Part shown: one piece after another, positions 33,201 through 43,920 of the stretch
Layout of the letters: each line of letters opens with the position of its first letter
Numbering within the stretch: position 1 is the stretch's first letter
Assembly: GCF_028769735.1 (NCBI RefSeq)
Contig: NC_088177.1
Location: 19,474,599 to 19,538,598 of the forward strand
Length of the DNA stretch: 64,000 bases
Source: Zonotrichia leucophrys gambelii
Taxonomy: Eukaryota > Chordata > Aves > Passeriformes > Passerellidae
Reading direction: 5' to 3'
The notes under the pieces: generated by a model
What the model was told of the DNA's origin: nothing
Seen by the model: only the letters and a program-made list of their open reading frames with translations
The model's database searches: none
Made by a program: the position numbers and the translations under genes

Positions 33201-34297
33201 AGAGTTGCTGGGATTGAGTGTTCAGAAGAGTTAATGAGTAGGAGGAAGTCAGAAGCCACCTAGACAATACATGCTGTTAAATGCAAACTCCTTCTGTTTT
33301 AACTACTGCTAGGTTGGTACTTCTGCCTTCTCTTCCACAGGGATTACAGCTGCAGTCAGCATTTACCTCGACAAACGGATCAACAGCCCTGCTAGCTGTA
33401 AATAACCATTCCCCTCCCAGCCCTGCAGGTCTCCTGGATTCCCTGGGGGGTGCAGTAGGCAGCCATTCTCTAGCACTGGCTCAGGGGCACACTCTGCAAG
33501 GTGCTGGCCTGACACAGGACTGTGCTGCTGTGCCTGCTTTTGGGGCTCTGCCTGCCTCTGATCAGAGTCTGCTTGCCATGGGCCAGCTGGTGCCAGCTGA
33601 AGGGGTGGATGACTCCAGAAGCCTGGAAGGAGGAGTGCAGCAGATTCTCTTGGGAGATGCGCAGACTATCCCAGTACGGATTGTGGACAGCCAGCCAGCA
33701 CTTAGTAAGTTGTAGTTTTCTCAATAATATGTCAATAATAGAATAGAGAAAATACAGTGGATTTTGTTCTGCATGTCTTGAAGAAAGGAGACAAATGTGT
33801 TGATAGTGGGGAACTCCAAGAGAGACTTCTTTCAGACAATTCTAACTAGTTTTTTTATTTTTCTGTGGGAAAGGGGAAAGATGTTTTTTGTGAAAGGGAT
33901 TTTATATCTCCAAACATTTAAATTTGTTTTATAAATTGGTTTAAATATTGTTACTTGAGGGGAGCCTTACTGGAGCAAGTTCATGTCATCTTGCAATGCT
34001 TTAGAGCACAGTAGGTGGCATAACTGGCTATCAAGCTAAAAAGCAGTAAACTTCATATATGCCTTAACTATTAGCTTGAGTTCCTGAAATATTTTTCCTT
34101 TAAATGCACAGTTACTGGGGCTAAAGCGTTGTCAATGGAGTTAGAACTTCAGTGTTTGATTTTTGTTTTGTTTTTAAGCTGAAGAAAATACAGAGGGTGT
34201 TGTTACTTGTGTGAGCCAAGTTAAACAAGAACCAAGAGAGAAAGCATTGTCTGTGGAAACAGATAAAATCAGAGACTGCCACAGTTCTTCACCATAG
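15162..34297 (+). CDS. CARF: CARF, calcium-responsive transcription factor (complete, 14 coding exons)
   Basis: CARF (ALS2CR8) is a nuclear transcription factor described as binding the calcium-response element CaRE1 in BDNF promoter III in neurons. Coding exons: 15162-15272, 16805-16999, 17974-18094, 20134-20263, 20625-20709, 24359-24548, 26737-26857, 27759-27902, 28326-28559, 29389-29551, 30543-30618, 32216-32346, 33341-33704 and 34179-34297. All have GT-AG borders and matching phases. They total 2184 nt, giving 727 residues plus TAG, close to the human length. The conserved ALS2CR8-family core spans about residues 212-500, with [42 protein letters not shown] and [20 protein letters not shown]. 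The C-terminal half is Ser/Gln/Leu-rich, with conserved ILLGD.QTIP and VSQVKQEP motifs. The start (MEES) aligns with the family MEQS start. The exon is open upstream of it (from 15151), so a longer N terminus is not excluded. Confidence 0.97.
16735..16759 (+). promoter_or_regulatory. CARF: Competing splice acceptor upstream of CARF exon 2
   Basis: An almost pure run of T's is followed by CCTTCGTAG, which is a textbook acceptor. Splicing here from exon 1 keeps the frame for 13 codons and then meets TGA at 16799-16801. Use of this site would end the full-length protein. The ATG at 16817 could then begin a shorter one. Confidence 0.5.
16805..16999 (+). other. CARF: CARF coding exon 2, GC-rich and divergent
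   Basis: The exon encodes residues 38-102 and is visibly far richer in G and C than the flanking introns. Its beginning ([15 protein letters not shown]) is recognisably CARF, but the rest is Pro/Ala/Arg/Gln-rich and aligns poorly with what I recall of the mammalian protein. The acceptor is fixed by frame: AG at 16803-16804 is the only nearby site that joins exon 1 to this frame without a stop. A stronger-looking acceptor ends at 16759. Confidence 0.8.
22513..22565. repeat. Short direct repeat, 33-base period
   Basis: A 20-base word containing CATTAATTAACCA occurs at 22513-22532 and again, with one change, at 22546-22565. It lies in the CARF intron between coding exons 5 and 6 and is AT-rich, with homeodomain-like TTAATTAA cores. 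Confidence 0.8.
25781..26337 (-). mobile_element. ERVL-like avian LTR, antisense in a CARF intron
   Basis: The segment begins near CATGGTTTGACCCCAGCTGG and ends with CTATCCCAGCCAAAACCATC. On the minus strand this reads GATGGTTTTGGCTGGGATAG... , the start of a widespread avian LTR. Internal words such as GGTGGGGTGGGGTGAGAGGCAGAAAAG and TTGACTCTGTGTAAGC are also those of that family. It is flanked by ACCTT at 25776-25780 and 26338-26342, consistent with a 5-bp target duplication. The outermost T and A of TG...CA are ambiguous. No internal genes are attached. It lies between CARF coding exons 6 and 7, in the orientation least likely to disturb transcription. Confidence 0.75.
25921..25936. repeat. 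(CA)n microsatellite inside the LTR
   Basis: A short pure CA run within the antisense LTR, probably expanded after insertion. Confidence 0.8.
30906..30982. repeat. Direct repeat, 54-base period
   Basis: A 23-base word beginning TACATATTTGTTTT occurs at 30906-30928 and 30960-30982 with two differences, separated by related AT-rich DNA. It lies in a CARF intron and is local tandem duplication rather than a gene. Confidence 0.75.
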
Positions 34298-35400
34298 TTC
34301 TTCACCTTCACCCGTGAAGCCTGGAAGGATTTTCAAATTGGAGAACTCTAAATGTCTTGGAAGGAAAGGCAGGTGCTCTCAAAGTACTGCCATTCTTTTT
34401 TAATTTCTATGTGACTTTCAGAATAAGCATATTTTAGAGTACTTCTGACAGAAATCTGTTTTGCTTGGACTGATGGGGCTCACTGCCAACTCCAGGTCAT
34501 TCTGTTGCCCCATGGAACACCACCTCTCTCTTCTGTTTCAAGTTTTGAGTAATTTGAATTCTATCCAAATGGCCATTTTGTTCATTGTTTCTGAAGGTCT
34601 TCCACAATTTAATTCCTTAGCTTTAGAATGTGGATCACAATGCTGGGTTCACATTTTCTGCTTGAAACCCTTGACTTTTATTGTACTACAGAGACCATAG
34701 AATCTGTCAGCTCCAAGATCACAGAATCCAACAGCAAAGTGGATCAGTATGGCAATGGTTTTGTGACAAAAAGAAGGTCCAGGATGCTAAACTTCAAAGT
34801 GATAAAGGACATGGATGCTTAAGAAAATGCAACTTTGACCTGATCATAATGTTAATGGTGTGAAGATCAAGGAGAGGAGAAAGGTGAGGTTTCCAGGTGA
34901 ACATAAGGTTGTATGATAAAGAAAAGTGTGTGAATTGTAACAGTGAATGTTTTTGACTTGACACCTTTGAACTTAAGTTCTGGCTTTATAATGAGGTTCA
35001 TTGATGCATGCAGCCTTCCTTTGCAGCGGTACTGTAATTGCAGTTGGTCATAACAACTAAATGTAGGAGTCTTTCTCATGGAAAATGATTGATGCTGCCA
35101 TTTCAGCTTATCTACCTCTTTCTTTGTGCACTTGAAGCTATCAGCTCAGACAAATGTGATTTAAGCTGCTGTTGTTTGGTATGTAGGGCTTGTGGATACA
35201 TTCCTAACAAAGAGAAGCCCAAGCAAACAAAGGAAGCAATCAAAGCACTATGTCCAAGTATGCTGTCACCACAACATTCAGAAAATAAACTAATCTTTTT
35301 CAAAGGTGACATATTCTAAGACTTATGTGGTCTGTACAATTCAAATAATTACCAGGAATCTTTAGAAAATAAAATGTGATAAAAATTAAAGTTTAGTAAT
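34298..35400 (+). other. CARF: Probable CARF 3' UTR
   Basis: Sequence directly after the CARF stop contains no further coding exon that I recognise. AATAAA appears at 35284-35289 and 35368-35373, giving a 3' UTR of about 1.0-1.1 kb if used. A segment at 34697-34822 follows an acceptor-like TACAG and is open, but it matches no CARF sequence I know. Confidence 0.5.
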
Positions 35401-38400
35401 ATTTGAGGTAAAGCCATAATAAGTGACAAGCACTGAGCTGTGTAATGTAACAGACATTTAGAAAAAAAAATCACACCTACAAATAACTTGGAATCAATTT
35501 AAAGCTGTAAATGAAGTAAAAATGATAACAACATAGACATCAAGTTAAGCAATTGCATTGTTTGCTTCAGATGTTGAATTCCTAGAGCAGCGTTCAGAGT
35601 AGTTTCTATACAGCAACAGGAGCCTTTTTGTTATTAGTTCCTGCTAACTAGTTGAGAGCTTGATCATAAAATAGGGGGCTTTTTCTGCATGCTGTGGAAG
35701 AATCCAGTGTGAGGATTCTCTCTTTTTCAGACTTGAAAACAAGCAAACAAATAACCCCAGGGAAATTTATTAGTTCATTTATGTGGAGAAGAAAGCGTTG
35801 TGAGTATTATATGAACCAAAATATTAACATTTTAAAATTGTTACTTTACCTTGCATTCAAGCATTCACAAACATCTTCTAAACAGTGGCGATTTAAAATT
35901 ATTTTTTCATTTTATTTAAAGCTTAAACTTTCAAAAGCCTTACATTGAACTTGAGTTCCAAATGCTTTTATATGCAAAATCTGTTAGGTGCTGTATCTCA
36001 GTCTTAACATATATCAACTTCTCTGAGGCTAACTAACATTATAAATATTATTTGTTTAAAGCTAATGTTTCTGGGTTAGGTCCCATTAGAATTTTCCAAC
36101 AGGATTATGTTCTTATTAAACAAGAGCCAGTATTTTATCAGGCAAGTGCATTAAAAAAAATCTCCATTTTTTCGGAGCCTCTAATATTTAGTATCTACAC
36201 TGACTTGTTTTATGGTATGCTTTACTCATTCCTAGGTAGGAAAAATCCCACAAGATTCACCTATGGCACTTATTTATTTGGTTGGGGTTTTTAATCTTGC
36301 CTTATTTGTTTGTTGGTGGTTTTTTTGGTAGGTCGTTTTGCTAATTGCCAAAATATCTCCCAGATGGAAGTTGTCTGCTGCAGTGTTAGTTGTGGAGCAC
36401 TCACTCTGCAGTCCCCTTCTCTTTTCCAGCTCAAAAACTGCATACCAGAATGGGTACCTCCTTCTGTGCTGCTGTGTTCAATAATTCCATTGTGGCCAGC
36501 TTTTCTTAAAGTTTAAACTATTGCATTCCAACCTATATTCTCTTTCCCTATATTGCTCTTTTTTTGAGAATTTTTACTCATTGTTGAGAATCCTTCTTTT
36601 CAAAAGAAGAAAATTACAGCTAAAGATTACCAGCAAGAGGTTGTTTCCATTTTAGTTCTCTTCTAAGCAGACAATACATTTGTGATGGGAGTAAAAGCTG
36701 AAGGAAAGTCAAGTTATATTTCCATCAGTTTTTGCTTAGTTCCCTCATTAACAGTTCTGGTTTGTGCAGTTCTTTCCACCATGAGCTACAGTTTCCTCCT
36801 GTGCTGCACAGTATTTCTGGTGGTATTTATGGTTTTGACCTAGTGCTCACAACTGGAGAAAACCATCTTGAATTGCAGGTTGTGAAATTAATTTCGTATT
36901 CTATCCTGATTTGCATAGTCCTCTGAAAACAATAGAAGAAAAAGTTGCAAGAATTTTAAAGAAGCAATGAAGAATTAGTTGTTTTTAAAAGCTGGGGATC
37001 AGACTTGCAATTCTGTTATTCTGTTTATTGGAAAATTTATTTTAAATGATTCTTGAGTCAATACTCACATTTTTGTTTTCAGTTTTCTTAATTTTTACAG
37101 AATTTCAGTTCTTTGTCTTCCAGATACATATTTCAGTTAGTTAGTGTGTCATTTATTTTAATTTAATGTAATAATTCTTTTTCAAAGTGTGTTTTACATT
37201 TGTTTTGTGTGTGTTGCTGAAGGAAGAATATGAACTCACCCCCATGTCCAGTCTCTGTTTGATTTAATGTATTTTTTCACTAATATCCACCTGTATTTTA
37301 CAGAGAAGACTGTTATGTATGTGAAAAAAATCAGAAGTAAATGGTGCCACGTGTAATCGTTAAAGTTGTTTAAATAGAATACTCAAGGCTGATTTTTCAG
37401 AGTAATCTATGTAGCTTGATGCACAGTACTTGGTTATTACTTTGTGTTGGAATTGCAGATGTTTACTTTTTCTTGTGGTTGTTGTGTGCAAGCACTTATT
37501 TTGAAAATCTAGAATTCCTGACCGTCAACAGTACTGTAAATGAACAACTGATTCTCCAGTTATCCTTGGTTATCTTATCCACTTATCCTATCCAGTTATT
37601 GTTGTTGGTTGTCTGTAAGAATGATTAGTTGTTTAACAAGCAGAGATGTGCTTCTGTATGTGCATGCAAAGATAACCTTTTCGTAAAATGTAGAGAAGGT
37701 GTAAAAAGGTACATATCTATAGCTCTCATTCAAGGCTGGAGGCCTCTTGGATGGAAACTAATACTGGTAATGAGTGCTTTTTTGTGGTACAAAATCATTG
37801 CAGTTTCCACAAAATTTAGAGGCACAAATATCTGTGCATGTATGTGTATGTATATTTTTTTTCTATAGTAACTTAATGTAAAATATTCCTATTCAAATGT
37901 AAACTACTTGTTCTTTTCAAGTACTGGTCTATTTTGTGGCTGTGGGGGCTCATGGGGAGAAATGCAAGAGCTCTGTCAGGGCAGTGGATTTTAAGGATGA
38001 TGGAGAACAAGACAGCTTCAGGGAGAAGCTTCAGGTGGAAGAACTACTTCAGGTGGAAGAAATTGCTGAAAAGCAAGGCTCCTGCTGGGAGGGCAGATGG
38101 GGGCTGTGCCTGGGGGGTTTTGGGGTTGAGAGCCCAAGGGCTCAATGCAGTTCCTGAGTCTATCCAGTCCTCTCTATGCCAGTAGTGGATAGTGTAAGTT
38201 CATGGTAGGAATTTAAAGGTATGAAGAGAAGGGAAGCCTGCCCTGCCCTTAAAAACAGAAAAGCTGCTTCAGTTTTGGTGAGCACCAGAGGCAGATAAAT
38301 GACTCCCCATAGTCTGAGGTGCCCATTCTTAGCTTCTGATATAAAGAAGAAACTCCTCTTGGAGCTTCAGCCCAGGGCTGTAGACTCTTTTTCTTTACCT

Positions 38401-41400
38401 GTTACCAAGGAAAACAAACCTTTTCTTTCCAACTGAATTAACCTGCTGCTTTTCTCATCCCACTGACTGCAGCTCAGTATCTGCCCAAATGTCTCTTTCT
38501 TCAGATTTATTAAGGCTTCCACAGAAATCCCATGCCCTCAGGCCCTCCAATTCTCAGTGTTTCACTGTTGGACTGTTGAAGGAGCTGCTGAGTTCACTGC
38601 ACAGGTAAACTGGTGAGCTTTGCCCCATCAGTTTTTCTCCCTCTTTCTCCACAATCATAAGTACATATATTCCTTTAAATTGCATTAAGGTTTTTTATTT
38701 GCCTGCTTAGGGGTTTATCATTGTTACTGGGATGAGTATGAAGGAGCCCTATTTTACAGACCATTTACATTCACAGCAACTGAAAAGATTTGATAAAACA
38801 AGGAGGAAAGGATGGTTTCTGCCAGCTGTTAGGGCTGACCTCTTTCATACCACTTGAATTCCTGATTCTGGCTGTGGGTAGTAGATGCCTGTTAAGTTGT
38901 CTGTCTATTGGCAAAAGTGCAATTTTCTCCCTTAAGCCTATTCAAGCAGATAGGTTCTCAGATGTTTAGGTAGGAAGATTCTGTTCCATTAGGGATAGAA
39001 AGTGCGATACAGCTGAGGATGGTGGGGAAAGTTACTGCTCTTTATAGGTCTCTGATGAGAAAATCATCTTTGATCTGCCTTGCCTTTCTGAACAAAGCTC
39101 TTGTAGGAATAGACTTCAGAGCCTATCCCATCAGTAACAATTATCTTCTCCCCAAAACAATGCACCTCATTAATGAATGAAACAAGTCTTGTGTAAAAGA
39201 GGTGATGTTAATTTTTTAGGTAAGAAGCTATCCAGCTGGCCTATCCAAAAACAGCAGCTAAGGCATGATCTGGGGGGAAAAGGAGAGAAGAGCAAATAAA
39301 CAGGAGTGTGTGTGCATATGTTGTTTTTTTTTCCAATGTAAGCTCTTACATCTTAGTATCCCATTCCATTTCTGATGCACATGACAAATGAAATGTTTAT
39401 TTTCTGAAGGGATTTGAAGTGTTTTCTGAAGAGTCTTCAAAGGAGTGATCATAAATAGTATTGCTGTATCATACAAACTACTGGTACATGTTTGTCAACT
39501 AGGACCCCATCCTGTTCTTGTACAGAAGGGGTTTTAAAAGCATGGAAAGCTTTACATGTAGTGTCCTTGTCTTAAGGAGTCTTCCTTGGACAGGAAAATA
39601 GGAGCTGTGGGAGTAATTCTCATCAGTAGTCTTTAGCCTCTGATAGATAGAAGACACCTTGCCAAAAGCATGTATATGATAGTCCCTCACACAAGTTACC
39701 TTTGGATACTTTGTAGTTTTAAAATGCATATGCATACATATATAGCTGTATATACCTCAAAATAAAATGGAGATATGACTATAGCTGTTTGCACAGAGTT
39801 CTTTAATACTATTTTAATTACACTTATCTGTGGTTAAATGATGCAGATATTTTAGGGCACATGTAGTCAGATCTTTTAATGTGAGTAATTGGAATTCATG
39901 TTTTTACTACAACCATCCTTCACTCTCTGCAGCGTGGCTCAGTTGGTCATTTGGCATGTACTGGCTTCTGTTAATGGCATTCTGCCTGTTTAAACAAGAG
40001 CATGCTGTTCTGAGCAAATTAAATTTCTCACTCCTCCTGATCCTTTTTCTAACAGGGATTGATATGGCTCATCATGAAAATCTGTTTGTAGTATAGTGCT
40101 TTCACAAGAGTTGATTTCTGGGTCCTCACTAGGAAGGAACTAGAGGGCAAAAGCTTACATACTATTGGATCTGCCATTTGGACATTTGTCTAATTTGTCT
40201 GGATTTCTATAGCAGGACAGTGTCAATACAGCATAAACTGCCACTAAAATACTGTAAACATTCAGCTCTCTCCCTTGGTCAAGTGTTGACAGTTCAGTGG
40301 CTCCAGGAAAGATCATAGGAATATTTCTGCTCTTTGGAGAACAGTTTCTGTTCTGTAGATACTATTTAGAACATAATTGGGTGTGGCAATCAAATGGCAG
40401 TAGGAGAGCCAGAAACAGAGGTGTGTGTTGGCAGATCAGTGAGAGAGGGAGCTCAGTGCCAGTGTCCTTGTGCTTGACTGACATTGTCTGTGCTAGTCCT
40501 GAAAGCAGCCTTGACAAGCAGTGATTGTGCTGACACTTGTCTCTTAGCTGTTCTTTCTGCTTGCCCACTCAAGAAGTTCTACAAGCCTTCAAGGAACGTG
40601 GAGAGCATGAAAGTGTGTAAGATCTTGTGAGAGGACCTGCAGGAATGAAACAGAGGAGAATAAAATTTGATGACATGACTTCTATGTAATGCACTTTCTT
40701 TGGTGGGAGGAAGAGAATTTTCCAATAGAGAATAAAAGTAAATCTTCCTTTTCAGAATATTAGTATTATTGCTGACTCTCTCTGGTCTACTCAACAAAAT
40801 GCCTAGTGTTTTGACAGATCTCAATGTTTTTATGAGTGTGTCCTAAAATGTTAATGAATACTCATTCATACATTGCCATCTTTGCATGTCATACTGAAAC
40901 TGTAGGCCAGTGGCATCTCCTTGATCTCTTTACTGTCTCTGTGCATTTTATTAAAGTAAATAAAAGCATTTTTATAAAGAAACAGCAGAGAGCTTTTATC
41001 CAGAGTCTTTCAGATACACAGTTTTTACAGAGTAAGATTTAACTTAATAATGTTGTATATTTCTAACCCTTTAATAACCTAAAATAACCAAAGCCTTTTC
41101 ACTTTCTTTTTCTTTTTATCCAGAACATGAAGCATTCCAAACTACCCCTCAAAACCACCATGCTTAGAGCCTAAAAGGTTTGGCACTTTTCTTCCTCTGT
41201 AGGTGATCTTCCATCTGTGCTGTGTTCAGTGTCTTGCATCTAACACCAGAATCCATAGTTAACACCTGTCCCATCACGTGAGGGCACTTTTTCATTTGCA
41301 TGATCTACCTGGTCACTTGACAGCATGCCAGTAACAATTTCTGCAAACCACCTTTTGTTGATTAACATCTGTCACATCAGTTCTAGATGGGGCAAATTTT

Positions 41401-43300
41401 CTTTGTGCATGGAATTTGCATTGGTTTAGTGATACCAGTGGTGTCAAAAATAGTAAAGTCTCATGAACTGAGAGCCTTCTGTTGTGAGTTTGATCTTAAT
41501 CTGAGCTCTGTCTGAGCTAGGGACAAATTCTGAGGCCATGCCCCTGTGTTCTGCAGTGCTTGTTGAGTGGAAGATAAATCTTCCAGCTCCCAAGAACAGC
41601 TGCATTTGTGTTTCTGCCTGATACAGAGCTGGTGATATTAATCTCCTGAAGGATGGCTCATAGAATTCTGCTTTCCAGCTTAAGGGAAGATAAAGTCTCT
41701 GTGTATGAAAATTTGGTGGAAAATGTAGAGACAGTTGGGAGTGCCTAGAACAGTCATCCTCAAGTGTGCTTAATTTAGGAATAGGAGCTGGTAGAAGGAA
41801 TAAGCAACTGAAGAATATAATGGAAAGTAGGCATTCCTGCTCTTTACATAGCATTGCCCTTACACAATACTTTTTCTTAAATATGTTCCTTGACAAACAC
41901 TAGTCAGCAGTGAGAAGAAAACAAATCTCAATTTCTCCCCACAGCCAGCTTACAGTTTAACAGTGCTTCTGCAAATTAATCACAAGTTGGGCCTAAAAAT
42001 CTATCATAAGATCTAAGTTCAGTTTTGCCTTTTCAGGTCACTGTTAAGTTACATAAATATAACTTTTTTGCAGGGCTGTTTCTTTTAAAGCTAAAATTAA
42101 ATGTGAGAGAGAACTGGAAATTTTGTTTCTAACAGAGGACACTTCAGTTGCCAGAAGCATGCAGGTGTTTCCCCCTTCTCTTCCACTTTTATCTCTTAGT
42201 TCATTTGCTGTTTTCTCAGGATCCCTTACCTCTGAGAGTACTCCAGATAACTGTCAAGAGACCAGAGCAGAGAACAGAAGAGGAAGACAAGTTTGCGAAA
42301 AACTGCTTGCAGGAGATAGAAAGCTCTCAAAGTTACAGCTGAAGATGGCAATTTCTTATTGCTGAAATGGCTCACTTTAGATGGTAAATGTTTTTTTAAT
42401 ATACTGCTTTTTAATTGTTGATTTTGTTACTATTTATGCTCTGAGCTCACATCTAATAAAAGCTAGAATGTTAATTGTGTATTTTGCTTTTATCTTCAGT
42501 GTGCTGGTTATCTTCTGAATGCAAACTGGTCTGATAACTCCGTGGTCTTGGCTGTTGACAAAGCTGTTATCACATCTGAGCTGTTCTGTATGTGGAAGGA
42601 GATGGAGGAAGTGGGAACCTTCTTCACCTGACTTCTGCTGAGAACAGATGATCTGTGGAAAGAGGCCTTTACTGGTTTAAAATCAATATCCTCACAATAA
42701 TTTCTTGGCTGCACAGGTTTTTCATGTCAGGTGCTAGTGCATCTCTAACTTTGCACATAATACAAGCCATAAAATTACCTCTCGCTGGCCTAGCCATATT
42801 TTTTGTTGTCTCCTACCACTGTACTCATTGCTTTTTGGGAGTGGGGAAATAGTTTTAACATGTTCTGATTTTTGACTTTTCTGCCTTTCTCCTGTTGCCT
42901 CTTTCTCATACTCAGAGCAGCACAGAAACAAATTTATCATTTTAGAAAATTTCTCTGTCCTCAGTTTTGTTTGGGGGTTTTGTTTGAAAAGTAAGCTATC
43001 ATTGCATTTTGCTTAAGGAGTGGGAAATACTGGGGTGAGCTCCACTGCCCCTTCACTCCAGAAGTCCTCAGAGGAAGCACCTGCCACAGGTTCTGCTCCT
43101 GCACCTGTATTTCCACACAGGCCAGCACAAATATACAGCTGTGCTGGTGACAGCAGTGTCTTGCACTTGGTGCACCAGCACCTTATCAGTACAAAGTTAT
43201 TGCTGTGAGCCCAGCTCAGTGTGTGGGTCTGCCCCACTGTGTCCCACAAATGACTGTTTGGGCACAGCTTGAAAGAGAGCACAGGAGATGGCCAGGAAGT
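35401..43300. other. Intergenic or 3'-flanking DNA, no gene recognised
   Basis: AT-rich DNA with only short, unrecognised reading frames. A 15-base word (CTTCAGGTGGAAGAA) is repeated at 38029-38043 and 38047-38061. I see no tRNA, no coding exon and no confident transposon. Some of it could be an extended CARF 3' UTR. Confidence 0.5.
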
Positions 43301-43309
43301 TCTTAATGT

Positions 43310-43920
43310 TCAACTTTGAGTTTGTGCTTCTGTGTTGAGTTCAGGTGCCCTGGTGTGGGTGGCCCTGTGCAGGACACAGCTGGTTCCTGGCAGCTCTGCA
43401 ATGGACACAGGACACAGCTGAGCATATCAGTGAAACTGGGCCACCTCTGGGGAGGGGTCTGCAAGAAAGGGAAAATGCTGCGTGGCAGAGAGGAGTGAGG
43501 AAGAAGGTGAAACAGCTCTCTCAGCACCAAGGTCAGAGAAGAAGGAGAGGGAGGAATTGCTTCAGGTGCCAGAGCAGGTGTGTTCCCTGCAGACCACAGA
43601 GGATCACATGCCAGAGCAGGTGCAGATTTTTCTGAAGGAACTGCAGAGGAGCCATGCCAGAACAGGCTTCTGCTGAAGGACTGCAGCCTGTGGAGAGGAC
43701 CATGTTGGAGCAACAGAAAGGAGCTGTTACAGACTGCAATGCCCATATTTCTCTTTGCCTTGTGCTGCCTTGGATGAGGGGAGACAGAGAAGCTGGGGCT
43801 CAAAGTTGAGTCTAAGGAAAGAGGGCAATGGGAAGGGAATGTGCTGTTTGAATTTGCTTTTGTTTCTCAGTGCTTTAATCCATTTTAATTGGCAATAAAT
43901 TATATTAGCTTTCCTCATAT
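43310..43920 (+). mobile_element. Decayed avian ERVL-like element fragment
   Basis: The stretch carries recurring CCAGAGCAGGTG/CCAGAACAGG units, CTGAAGGACTGCAGCCTGTGGAG, and AATTGGCAATAAATTATATTAG near its end. These match, from memory, the 3' internal/LTR part of a common avian ERVL-type repeat, where such 'acc-c-a-c-gctggagcag' units precede a TTGGTAATAAATTAAAT signal. It is heavily mutated, has no retroviral reading frame and no clear termini. The boundaries are approximate. Confidence 0.55.

Noticed and set aside
34628..34822. Possible extra CARF 3' exon after an acceptor-like TACAG at 34692-34696
   Set aside because: The CARF frame already ends at 34297 with a C terminus that aligns to the family, and the extra peptide matches nothing I know.
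43303..43803. 166-codon minus-strand frame
   Set aside because: It is antisense to a decayed ERV-like repeat and has no recognisable domain.
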